From LH-M37 sp965602855 (GTDB lineage: Bacteria; Pseudomonadota; Gammaproteobacteria; SZUA-229), in NCBI GenBank assembly GCA_965602855.1, contig CBFCZV010000030.1:1-31285 (forward strand): a stretch of 31,285 nt of DNA, in the 5' to 3' direction. Under the pieces are notes generated by a model. It was not told the DNA's origin and ran no database searches. It saw nothing but the letters and a program-made list of their open reading frames with translations. Every line of letters begins with the position of its first letter. Positions within the stretch are counted from its first letter, which is position 1. The position numbers were made by a program, and so were the translations under genes. Below are positions 24,317-31,285 of the stretch, piece after piece.

Positions 24317-25096
24317 CTAGTAACGAACCGCGGGTGTTTCTATCCTGAGACCATTGGAGCGAGACATGATATACAGCCCCATCAGCCTGATTTCACTGGA
24401 GTCTGTTTCAAAAGGCTCAGCGCGCATTGAAGTCAGGCATTGTTGTATGCGCTGGTGAAGACCTGTTATTTCTTCGGTATCAATACGGTAGGTGGGGAAG
24501 CCATTTCCCTGTCCCTGGCTGATTTTCTGTCCTCGTATCATCTGGCCAGGATACATACCATGGCAATGGTAGCAGGACATATCTATCAGGCCGTAGCGCG
24601 TGTTGTAAAGTTCTTCACCCCGTTTGAGTAACTCAGTCATCGCGCCATCCGTCTGTACATTAACGGCTTCGCCGATTGCCAGGTTGCGAACAAAGGTCTC
24701 CAGGTCAATAAGATCCGGGTGGTCGGCTGGTAATGCTTTGTCGCCAGCATTATTGTTGCGGCAACGGCTGATCTTTTTCTGCAGGGTTATGATTTCTGCA
24801 CCGTCCTCACTGTATACAGGATAGCGTGCAATATTTTTTGTATCCAGTTTCGTTCCGTCTTCACTATGACACTCGGCGCATGCTTTGTTCGCACCATTTT
24901 GTTTGTTGTTAAATAGACTTTGACCGCGATCGACGGCAAGTAGTCCGGGGTTTGTGAAATCATCGTCCTGTGTGGCGCGTGTTTCCGGTTCGATATATTC
25001 ATACCCCGATTTTGCTTCGATGGCCAAAGCCATTGTTGCCGGAATGGTCAGTATGAAACTGCAAAATAACAGGATGGTTTTGTTTACGTGAATCAT
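24317..25096 (-). CDS. soxA: Sulfur oxidation c-type cytochrome SoxA (diheme)
   Basis: The catalytic subunit of periplasmic SoxXA, which joins thiosulfate to the carrier SoxYZ. The 259-residue product has an N-terminal signal (hydrophobic 7-25, cut likely after ATMALA). It has two heme sites, CAECH at 73-77 and CYHCH at 175-179. C112 (ISRCRNN) fits the thiolate ligand of the first heme. C220 (QQCLTSMRAEP) fits the active-site cysteine that becomes a persulfide. It overlaps soxX by four bases (ATGA) and is translated after it. soxYZ, soxB and soxK are not in the window. Function is assigned from family motifs. Confidence 0.93.
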   Translation of the reverse strand: MIHVNKTILLFCSFILTIPATMALAIEAKSGYEYIEPETRATQDDDFTNPGLLAVDRGQSLFNNKQNGANKACAECHSEDGTKLDTKNIARYPVYSEDGAEIITLQKKISRCRNNNAGDKALPADHPDLIDLETFVRNLAIGEAVNVQTDGAMTELLKRGEELYNTRYGLIDMSCYHCHGMYPGQMIRGQKISQGQGNGFPTYRIDTEEITGLHQRIQQCLTSMRAEPFETDSSEIRLMGLYIMSRSNGLRIETPAVRY

Positions 25097-25563
25097 TTGA
25101 GTGTGGCCAGATAAGCAATGACGTCCTCAACCTGCTGGGCTGTCAGGAATGTTCTGCCGCGGTATCCCTTGCCTGGGCGGTTGATCAGGTGCGGATCGCG
25201 ATAAAAACCGGGCATGATCGACATCGGATTAATTTTACGAGTGTCGATAACGCGCAGACGGATCATGGCAGTGGCCAGGCGTGAAGCAATTCCCATTAGT
25301 GGTGGTCCGATATTGCCGTAGGCTTCGATGTCGGGGATGGGGAATTGATGGCAGGCCAGGCAGTTACCACGACCGCTGTCAGAAACGATTTCCCTGCCGC
25401 GTTGTGATTCACCGACAAGACCGCATAACGGCTCAACAATAGCGTAGTCTGTTGCTTCCCAATGACAGTAAGCATCAGGCTGCCCGTCCATCACCTGTTG
25501 AGTATCCGATGCACGTGCAGGGCTAAAAGACAGAATGGCGAGAATTAGAAAGTATATTTTCAT
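25093..25563 (-). CDS. soxX: Sulfur oxidation c-type cytochrome SoxX (monoheme)
   Basis: The electron-accepting partner of SoxA in the periplasm. The 156-residue product has a signal peptide at about 1-18 (ending SPARA). It has a single heme site CLACH at 68-72, with M117 (SIMPGFY) as the likely distal ligand. The family ending LTAQQVEDVIAYLATL is present. Cys33 and Cys47, before the heme domain, may form a disulfide. It is the first gene of a two-gene minus-strand unit with soxA. AGAGGT lies about 10 bases before the ATG as ribosome binding site. Confidence 0.92.
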   Translation of the reverse strand: MKIYFLILAILSFSPARASDTQQVMDGQPDAYCHWEATDYAIVEPLCGLVGESQRGREIVSDSGRGNCLACHQFPIPDIEAYGNIGPPLMGIASRLATAMIRLRVIDTRKINPMSIMPGFYRDPHLINRPGKGYRGRTFLTAQQVEDVIAYLATLK

Positions 25564-25935
25564 GTCTATTCAGACCTCTGGCCATGCGTTGCGGCGGGTT
25601 ACTCGAATAGCTGCAGCAGACCCAAAACACCCACATCTGCAAACAGGCATTGTATCAAATGAATTTCCAGCATTCATATTAACAAAATCATCCTCAAAAA
25701 AACCTTATCTATTAGGGGTAGTGTGTATCTACAGAGCTTTGCCCTCTTAAGTTTTAAATTCCAATTAGCCTAATTCAGCGCCCTTCTGCCCATAATGCTA
25801 AAATCCCCCCACTTTTTAAGCGGCCAGCAGCCGTTTTATCTCTCCCAATGAGGTAAAATGCTTCGATTTGTTCGCCGCTTGTGTGGGCTTTTACGACAAC
25901 CTATTGAAATATATGAAGAAAAGCGAGAGTACTTT
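25564..25935. other. Divergent intergenic region, soxX / flavoprotein
   Basis: This 372-base AT-rich region holds the promoters of two divergent units. The only open frames are short and look like chance frames. An alternative ATG at 25858 has a good GAGG ribosome binding site and would extend the flavoprotein by 26 residues, but those codons (three CGA, GGG, ATA, TTA) do not resemble the gene's usage. CATAATGCTAAAAT (25791-25804) is a possible -10 region for the flavoprotein, without a clear -35. No FNR site of good quality was found. Confidence 0.5.
25649..25657 (-). promoter_or_regulatory. Candidate extended -10 promoter for soxXA
   Basis: On the minus strand, TGATACAAT reads as an extended -10 (TGn plus TACAAT, five of six matches to TATAAT). 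The predicted start is near 25642, giving an 80-base leader before soxX. No convincing -35 lies 17 bases upstream, which extended -10 promoters tolerate. Confidence 0.38.
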
Positions 25936-27603
25936 ATGACCGCTAAGGATATGACAGCAAACCTGGACTCTGACAAATATGCCAAGGGTACTGGTGCGCT
26001 ACGCTCCCGACGTCCTATTTATATGGACTATCTGCCGCCCTGTAATAATGCCTGCCCCGCCGGGGAAGATATTCAGGCCTGGCTCGACCTGTCGCAGGCT
26101 GGCAATTATGAAGCCGCCTGGCAGAAATTGATTGAAGACAATCCCTTCCCGGGGATTCATGGTCGGGTTTGCTACCACCCCTGCGAGACTGCCTGTAACC
26201 GTGCCTACACCGATAATGAGGTGAGTATTCACGCGGTTGAGCGTTTCCTCGGTGATATGGCAATGGAGAATGGCTGGAAGCCAGAGTTTACCCCGCGTAC
26301 CGGTGGTAAAAAAGTTCTTGTTATTGGTGCTGGCCCCAGTGGTCTTTCGGCTGCTTACCACCTGACCCGTTTGGGTCATGAGGTGGAAATCTTTGAGGCT
26401 GGTCCGGTGGCTGGTGGCATGATTCACTTTGGTATCCCGGCTTATCGTATGCCGCGTGATGAGCTGAATCAGGAGATTCAGCGTGTGGCGGATATGGGAG
26501 TGAAGATTCACCTCAACCATCGCGTGGATGATGTGCAGGCTGAGATAGCCAGCGGAAAATTTGAGGCGGCCTTTATTGCCGTGGGTGCTCACATATCTAA
26601 AAAGATTGATATCCCGGCACGTGATGCCAAGGGCATGATGGATGCGGTGAGCTTTCTCAAAAGTGTTGAGAATGGTGAAGATGTTCAGCTGGGTCGTCGC
26701 GTTGCCATCTATGGTGGCGGTAACACCGCGATGGACGCTGCCCGTGTTGCTAAACGTATGGGCGTTGACGAGGCAATGATCATCTATCGTCGTGATCGTG
26801 ACAGCATGCCCGCCCATGACTTCGAGGCCGATGAGGCGCTGGAAGAGGGCGTTAAGATTAACTGGCTGCGCACTATCAAAGAGATTGATGGTTCTACCCT
26901 TGAGGTGGAAGTGATGGAGCTGGGTGAGGACGGTCGTCCACAGCCTACTGGCAGGTTTGAAAAGCTGGAAGCTGATTCATTGATTATGGCAGTCGGCCAG
27001 GAGACTGATACTGGCTTCCTGGGCAATGTACCCGGTATTGAATTTCAGCGTGATGGCACCGTAATCGTCGGTGATAACATGATGACGGGTGCCGACGGCA
27101 TCTTTGCCGGTGGTGACATGGTGCCGAGTGATCGCTCGGTGACTATTGCTACTGGTCATGGCAAGAAGGCCTCGCGTTACATTGATGCCTGGTTGCGTGG
27201 TGAAACTTATCTTCCACACGCCAAACACCCCATTGTCGATCATGAAAAATTACAGATGTGGTATAGCACAGAGGCACCGGTGACCGAGCAGGAACATTTG
27301 CCGCTAACGCAGCGTCTGGGTGGATTTGAAGAAATCTTGCAGGGCCTTAGTGAAAAAGAAGCGTTGTACGAGGCCAAGCGTTGTCTCTCCTGCGGTAACT
27401 GTTTTGAGTGTGATGGCTGTTATGGCTCCTGTCCGGAGGATGCGATTATTAAACTGGGTCCGGGCAAGAAATATCGTTACGACTATGACAAGTGCACCGG
27501 CTGTGCAGTTTGCCAGGAGCAGTGTCCGTGTCATGCCATTGAAATGATTGCCGAGAGCGAAGCTGCCAATGTTACCGGTAACGCTCCAGAAAATAAGAGA
27601 TAA
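25936..27603 (+). CDS. GltD-like FAD/NAD(P)H oxidoreductase with C-terminal 2[4Fe-4S] domain
   Basis: A cytoplasmic flavoprotein resembling the glutamate synthase small subunit, fused to a ferredoxin. The N-terminal cysteine domain has C36 and C40 (PPCNNACPAG) and a later CYHPCETAC. An FAD Rossmann motif GAGPSG is at 131-136 and an NAD(P)H motif GGGNTAMD at 260-267. The C-terminal part has a dense cysteine run C483-C486-C489-C492-C495-C499 and a classical C520-C523-C526-C530 motif. No glutamate synthase large subunit is nearby; nifJ follows by 5 bases, so the likely role is electron transfer between PFOR/ferredoxin and NADP(H), analogous to KorC-type subunits of 2-oxoacid oxidoreductases. I chose the ATG at 25936 (555 residues) with a GAGAG ribosome binding site. 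The partner and reaction are inferred. Confidence 0.85.
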   Translation: MTAKDMTANLDSDKYAKGTGALRSRRPIYMDYLPPCNNACPAGEDIQAWLDLSQAGNYEAAWQKLIEDNPFPGIHGRVCYHPCETACNRAYTDNEVSIHAVERFLGDMAMENGWKPEFTPRTGGKKVLVIGAGPSGLSAAYHLTRLGHEVEIFEAGPVAGGMIHFGIPAYRMPRDELNQEIQRVADMGVKIHLNHRVDDVQAEIASGKFEAAFIAVGAHISKKIDIPARDAKGMMDAVSFLKSVENGEDVQLGRRVAIYGGGNTAMDAARVAKRMGVDEAMIIYRRDRDSMPAHDFEADEALEEGVKINWLRTIKEIDGSTLEVEVMELGEDGRPQPTGRFEKLEADSLIMAVGQETDTGFLGNVPGIEFQRDGTVIVGDNMMTGADGIFAGGDMVPSDRSVTIATGHGKKASRYIDAWLRGETYLPHAKHPIVDHEKLQMWYSTEAPVTEQEHLPLTQRLGGFEEILQGLSEKEALYEAKRCLSCGNCFECDGCYGSCPEDAIIKLGPGKKYRYDYDKCTGCAVCQEQCPCHAIEMIAESEAANVTGNAPENKR

Positions 27604-27608
27604 GAAGT

Positions 27609-30600
27609 ATGAGTGATCAGAATAAAGCGAAGCAGGTTACAGTTGACGGCGGTAACGCCGTTGCGCACATTGCCTATCGGGTGACTGATATCTGTTCTAT
27701 CTACCCGATTACCCCGTCGTCAGACATGTCGGAGCTTTCCGATGTATGGTCAACACAAGGGCTTAAAAATATCTGGGGTCAGGTGCCACAGGTTATCGAG
27801 ATGCAGAGTGAGGGTGGTGCTGCTGGTACCGCACATGGCGCGCTGCAAACGGGTGCACTGACTACCACTTTTACCTCCTCGCAGGGGCTGTTGTTGATGC
27901 TGCCCAATATGTACAAAATTGCAGGTGAGCTGACTTCTACCGTATTTCATGTCGCGGCTCGTTCCATCGCTGCGCAGGCATTGTCGATCTTCGGTGACCA
28001 CCAGGACGTGATGGCAGCACGTATGACCGGCTTTGCCATGCTCGCCTCCAACTCGGTACAGGAAGCGCACGACTCGGCGCTGATTACCCATGCTGCCACT
28101 TTGAAGGCGCGCATACCCTTTATCAATTTCTTTGATGGTTTCCGTACTTCGCACGAAATTAATAAAATTAGTCTGATCAGTGATGAGCAGATCCGCGCCA
28201 TGATCAGCGAGGAGCTGGTGTTTGCTCATCGTAACCGTGGGTTGAATCCAGATAACCCATTCATTCGTGGTACTGCGCAGAATCCTGATGTTTACTTCCA
28301 GGGACGCGAAAGTTCTAACAGCTATTACGATGCGGTGCCCGGTATCATTCAGGAGACCATGGATGAGCTGGCTAAACTGACTGGTCGTCAATATCATTTA
28401 TTTGACTACCATGGTGCTGAAGATGCCGAAGAGATCGTCATCATGATGGGCTCCGGTGTGCAGACCATGGAAGAAACCATCGATGCACTCAATGCACAGG
28501 GGCGTAAGCTTGGTGTTGTTAGCGTGCGTTTGTTCCGTCCCTTCAGCATGAAACACATGTTGGATGCGTTGCCTAAAAACTGTAAAAAGATCGCGGTACT
28601 GGATCGTACCAAAGAGCCGGGTAGTGCCGGTGAGCCACTCTATCAGGACGTGCTGACCGCGCTGGCCGAGGGTCTGGGCGAGGGCATGATCGATGCTATG
28701 CCCAAGGTGGTGGGCGGCCGTTACGGTCTTTCTTCCAAAGAATTCACTCCGGCGATGGCGCGGGCGGTGTTCGATAACCTCGCTTCTGATTTATCAAAAA
28801 ATCACTTCACTGTCGGTATTAATGACGATGTGACCAATACCTCTATCGATGTACAGCTGGGTTTTGAAATCGAGCCTGATAACGTCACTCGTGCGATGTT
28901 CTTTGGTCTTGGTTCTGACGGTACCGTTTCAGCTAATAAGAATTCGATCAAGATTATTGGTGAGAGCACCGACCTGAACTGTCAGGGTTATTTTGTTTAT
29001 GACTCGAAGAAGGCTGGTTCTCAGACCACCTCGCATTTACGTTTTGGTCCCGATGAAATCAAGGCGCCGTATTTGATTACTTCGGCTAACTTTATCGCCT
29101 GTCACAAGGCCAACTTTATCAATCAGGTTGAGATGCTGGACAAGGCCGCTGACAAGGCGGTGTTCCTGCTCAACTCTCCGGTGTCCGCCGATAAGGTATG
29201 GGACGAGCTGCCCAAGCCGGTGCAGCAGCAGATCATCGACAAGAATATCGAGTTCTATGTAATCGATGCCACTACCGTGGCTCGTGATGCAGGCATGGGT
29301 CGTCGCATTAACACCATCATGCAGACCTGCTTCTTTGCGCTCTCCGGCGTGTTGCCGCGTGATGAGGCGATTGAGAAGATTAAGGCTGCGATCGAAAAGA
29401 CTTACATGCGCAAAGGTGCCGATATTGTGCAGCTCAACTTCAAGGCGGTGGATGCCTCGCTGGATCATTTGCACAAGGTCGAAGTACCTAAGCAGGTTAG
29501 TTCTTCCATCGGCATGATGCAGGCAGTCTCTGACCTGGCGCCGAACTTTGTTAAAGAGGTCACCGCGCCGATGCTGATCGGTCGTGGTGATGACCTACCG
29601 GTTTCCATGATCCCGGTCGATGGCACCTATCCTAGTGGCACTGCCCGTTGGGAGAAACGAAATATTTCTGACATCATCGCCGACTGGGAACCTGATCTAT
29701 GTATCCAGTGTGGCAACTGCTCCTTCGTCTGTCCACACAGTGTTATTCGTGCCCGTTTCTATCACGAGAGCACGTTGGATAAAGCCCCAGCCACTTTTGA
29801 GTCGGCTGAGGTGACTGCTCGTGGTTTCCCCGAGTCGCGTTACACCTTGCAGATTTATGCCGAGGATTGTACTGGTTGTGGTCTCTGTTTTGAGGCATGT
29901 CCTGCTTTTGATCCGAATGACAGTTCACGCAGGGCGATCAATATGGAGCCAAAAGGCTCTATTGAAGAGGCGCGTGAGAATATCGCCTTTTTCGATTCTA
30001 TTCCGGTCAATTCGCGTTCTACTGTTAACTTTGCCTCAGTACGCGGTGCCCAGTTCCTCGAACCACTGTTTGAATTTTCTGGTGCCTGCAGCGGTTGTGG
30101 TGAAACTCCCTATGTTCGTCTGCTGACCCAGCTGTTCGGTCCGCGCCTGCTCGTGGCTAATGCCACCGGTTGCTCCTCCATCTATGGTGGCAACCTGCCC
30201 GCCACCCCGTGGAGTGCGAATAAAGAAGGACGTGGTCCGGCCTGGTCCAATTCACTATTCGAGGATAACGCCGAGTTTGGTCTGGGCATGCGCGTATCCG
30301 CCGACCAGCAGTTGGCGATGGCCAAGATGTTGCTCAGCGAGATGGGCGATCACTTTGATCAGGCCTTTATCGACTCATTGATGAATACCGACCAGCAGAT
30401 CGGAACCCAGATGAATAATCAGCGCATACGGTTGCATGAGCTGAAGCGTCGCCTCGAGGAGATTGATGATCCGAAGGCGAAGTCGCTGCTTACAGTGGCC
30501 GATCACCTGGTACGTCGCAGTGTCTGGTTGGTGGGTGGTGACGGCTGGGCCTATGATATCGGCTCCGGCGGTCTTGACCATGCGCTGGCATCGGGCCGCA

Positions 30601-31184
30601 ACATCAACGTGCTGGTACTCGATACCGAGGTCTACTCCAACACCGGTGGTCAGGCCTCCAAGTCGACACCGATTGCAGCGACCGCCAAGTTTGCCGCTGC
30701 CGGTAAGGCGGTGAACAAGAAGGACCTGGCGCTGCAGGCGATCTCTTACGGTAACGTCTACGTGGCGCGTGTCGCCTTTGGTTCTAATCCTCAGCAGACG
30801 TTACAGGCGATGCGTGAGGCGGAGGCTTATCCGGGTCCATCTATTATTCTTGCTTACAGTCCTTGTATTGCACACGGTATCGATCTGCGTAACGGTCTAT
30901 CTCAGCAGGAGAAGGCGGTGGATTCCGGTTACTGGCCGCTGCTTCGCTACAACCCGGAGATGCGTAAAGAGGGCAAGAAACCGTTCATCCTCGACTCCAC
31001 TCGCCCGACCATTAAGTTGGAAGAGTTCGCTTACAATGAGCAGCGTTACCTGGTGTTGAAGAAAAACAATCCAGAAGAGGCTGCGCGTTTAATGGAGCTG
31101 GCGCAGGAATCGCTGGATCTGCGCTGGCATACTTATGAGCATATGGCTGAGCAGGAACCGACCGAGTTCCAGCCGGTACGTTAA
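27609..31184 (+). CDS. nifJ: Pyruvate:ferredoxin (flavodoxin) oxidoreductase, single-chain
   Basis: Oxidises pyruvate to acetyl-CoA and CO2, reducing ferredoxin or flavodoxin (reversible). At 1191 residues it matches the homodimeric family. Domain order: N-terminal pyruvate domain (YPITPSS near 32-38), a transketolase-like C-terminal domain, a CoA-binding region, a ferredoxin domain with C698-C701-C704-C708 and C754-C757-C760-C764, then the TPP domain (GGDGWAYDIG, DTEVYSNTGGQ). Proximal cluster ligands C827, C830, C855 and C1086 are each exactly 15 residues beyond those of the Desulfovibrio africanus enzyme (812, 815, 840, 1071), so the fold should be intact. It lies in one operon with the flavoprotein upstream. 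Its 3' half is more GC-rich than the nuo or pilU genes. Confidence 0.96.
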   Translation: MSDQNKAKQVTVDGGNAVAHIAYRVTDICSIYPITPSSDMSELSDVWSTQGLKNIWGQVPQVIEMQSEGGAAGTAHGALQTGALTTTFTSSQGLLLMLPNMYKIAGELTSTVFHVAARSIAAQALSIFGDHQDVMAARMTGFAMLASNSVQEAHDSALITHAATLKARIPFINFFDGFRTSHEINKISLISDEQIRAMISEELVFAHRNRGLNPDNPFIRGTAQNPDVYFQGRESSNSYYDAVPGIIQETMDELAKLTGRQYHLFDYHGAEDAEEIVIMMGSGVQTMEETIDALNAQGRKLGVVSVRLFRPFSMKHMLDALPKNCKKIAVLDRTKEPGSAGEPLYQDVLTALAEGLGEGMIDAMPKVVGGRYGLSSKEFTPAMARAVFDNLASDLSKNHFTVGINDDVTNTSIDVQLGFEIEPDNVTRAMFFGLGSDGTVSANKNSIKIIGESTDLNCQGYFVYDSKKAGSQTTSHLRFGPDEIKAPYLITSANFIACHKANFINQVEMLDKAADKAVFLLNSPVSADKVWDELPKPVQQQIIDKNIEFYVIDATTVARDAGMGRRINTIMQTCFFALSGVLPRDEAIEKIKAAIEKTYMRKGADIVQLNFKAVDASLDHLHKVEVPKQVSSSIGMMQAVSDLAPNFVKEVTAPMLIGRGDDLPVSMIPVDGTYPSGTARWEKRNISDIIADWEPDLCIQCGNCSFVCPHSVIRARFYHESTLDKAPATFESAEVTARGFPESRYTLQIYAEDCTGCGLCFEACPAFDPNDSSRRAINMEPKGSIEEARENIAFFDSIPVNSRSTVNFASVRGAQFLEPLFEFSGACSGCGETPYVRLLTQLFGPRLLVANATGCSSIYGGNLPATPWSANKEGRGPAWSNSLFEDNAEFGLGMRVSADQQLAMAKMLLSEMGDHFDQAFIDSLMNTDQQIGTQMNNQRIRLHELKRRLEEIDDPKAKSLLTVADHLVRRSVWLVGGDGWAYDIGSGGLDHALASGRNINVLVLDTEVYSNTGGQASKSTPIAATAKFAAAGKAVNKKDLALQAISYGNVYVARVAFGSNPQQTLQAMREAEAYPGPSIILAYSPCIAHGIDLRNGLSQQEKAVDSGYWPLLRYNPEMRKEGKKPFILDSTRPTIKLEEFAYNEQRYLVLKKNNPEEAARLMELAQESLDLRWHTYEHMAEQEPTEFQPVR

Positions 31185-31215
31185 AATCGTGAAATCATGC
31201 GTCCATTTGGCTGAT

Positions 31216-31243
31216 CGGACTTGCATTCAGCATGCTAAGTCCG
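31216..31243. repeat. Inverted repeat between nifJ and tRNA-fMet
   Basis: CGGACTTGCAT (31216-31226) pairs with ATGCTAAGTCCG (31232-31243), an 11-bp stem with one bulged A around a short loop. No T tract follows, so termination of nifJ is possible but not assured. It overlaps the -35 and spacer of the promoter at 31221-31249. Confidence 0.65.
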
Positions 31244-31249
31244 TATTAT
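31221..31249 (+). promoter_or_regulatory. Promoter for tRNA-fMet
   Basis: TTGCAT (31221-31226), a 17-base spacer and TATTAT (31244-31249) match sigma-70 consensus at four and five of six bases. The discriminator ACGCCCGTCG is GC-rich, as in stringently controlled stable-RNA promoters. The tRNA begins 13 bases after the -10. Confidence 0.72.
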
Positions 31250-31261
31250 CACGCCCGTCGT

Positions 31262-31285
31262 TGCGGGGTGGAGCAGTCTGGCAGC
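31262..31285 (+). tRNA. Initiator tRNA-fMet, 5' end (cut by window edge)
   Basis: TGCGGGGTGGAGCAG followed by TCTGGCAGC matches the first 24 bases of bacterial initiator tRNA (E. coli CGCGGGGTGGAGCAGCCTGG), with T rather than C at the first, unpaired position. The anticodon lies beyond the window. In E. coli and relatives an initiator tRNA (metY) precedes rimP-nusA-infB, so that operon probably follows. Confidence 0.85.

Noticed and set aside
25535..25750. Short plus-strand frame of 71 codons between soxX and the flavoprotein
   Set aside because: It overlaps the soxX start on the opposite strand, has no good ribosome binding site and shows no known sequence pattern.
25904..25917. Possible FNR-like site TTGAA-ATAT-ATGAA before the flavoprotein
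   Set aside because: It has mismatches in both half sites and lies only about 20 bases before the chosen ATG, too close to act as an activator site.
25999..26817. Open frame of 272 codons on the minus strand inside the flavoprotein gene
   Set aside because: It is antisense to a gene with clear FAD, NADPH and Fe-S motifs; its composition (many His, Thr, Asn) is what reverse complements of this codon usage give, and no family is recognisable.
27750..28397. Minus-strand open frame of 215 codons within nifJ
   Set aside because: It is antisense to the conserved PFOR N-terminal domain; no ribosome binding site or homology is apparent.
1..31285. CRISPR array, insertion sequence, prophage or toxin-antitoxin pair
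   Set aside because: No regularly spaced repeats, transposase, integrase or small paired genes were seen; the repeats present are isolated hairpins or an in-gene tandem repeat.

Overview
The window is a stretch of gammaproteobacterial chromosome, almost fully coding, with moderate GC content. Gene order is the main taxonomic clue: (carB)-greA-yhbY-rlmE-ftsH-folP-glmM, then tpiA-secG-tRNA-Leu(GAG), is the arrangement of non-enteric Gammaproteobacteria. A SoxXA cytochrome pair, a pyruvate:ferredoxin oxidoreductase and a perfect FNR/Anr-type site point to a sulfur-oxidising bacterium that meets low oxygen (Thiotrichales/Chromatiales-like lifestyle). This is an inference; no rRNA is present to settle the taxonomy.

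Layout. 1-5809: housekeeping genes: the carB tail, greA, yhbY on the minus strand, rlmE, ftsH with a strong terminator, folP and glmM. 5810-6936: an accessory insert between glmM and tpiA. It holds one secreted, exosortase-sorted lamin-tail-like protein under a textbook FNR-type promoter, bracketed by two copies of the same hairpin repeat. 6937-8243: tpiA, secG (with an unusual acidic triple repeat at its C-terminus) and tRNA-Leu(GAG). 8347-22904: the complete 14-gene nuoA-N operon for respiratory complex I, with separate nuoC and nuoD and many stop/start overlaps. 22905-23118: a 115-bp palindromic repeat. 23119-24222: a pilU-type pilus retraction ATPase without pilT. 24317-25563: soxX-soxA on the minus strand. 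25936-31184: a GltD-like FAD/NADPH protein with a C-terminal 2[4Fe-4S] domain, followed directly by single-chain pyruvate:ferredoxin oxidoreductase (nifJ). 31221-31285: a strong promoter and the first bases of initiator tRNA-fMet, cut by the window edge; rimP-nusA-infB is expected to follow.

How the genes work together. Complex I couples NADH and quinone to proton pumping. SoxXA starts periplasmic thiosulfate oxidation but needs SoxYZ and SoxB from elsewhere. The flavoprotein-PFOR pair looks like a dedicated route between pyruvate/acetyl-CoA, low-potential electrons and NADP(H).

I found no CRISPR array, transposase, phage gene or rRNA. No wholly new system is evident. The points most worth following are the FNR-controlled, repeat-flanked exosortase substrate and the flavoprotein-PFOR module.
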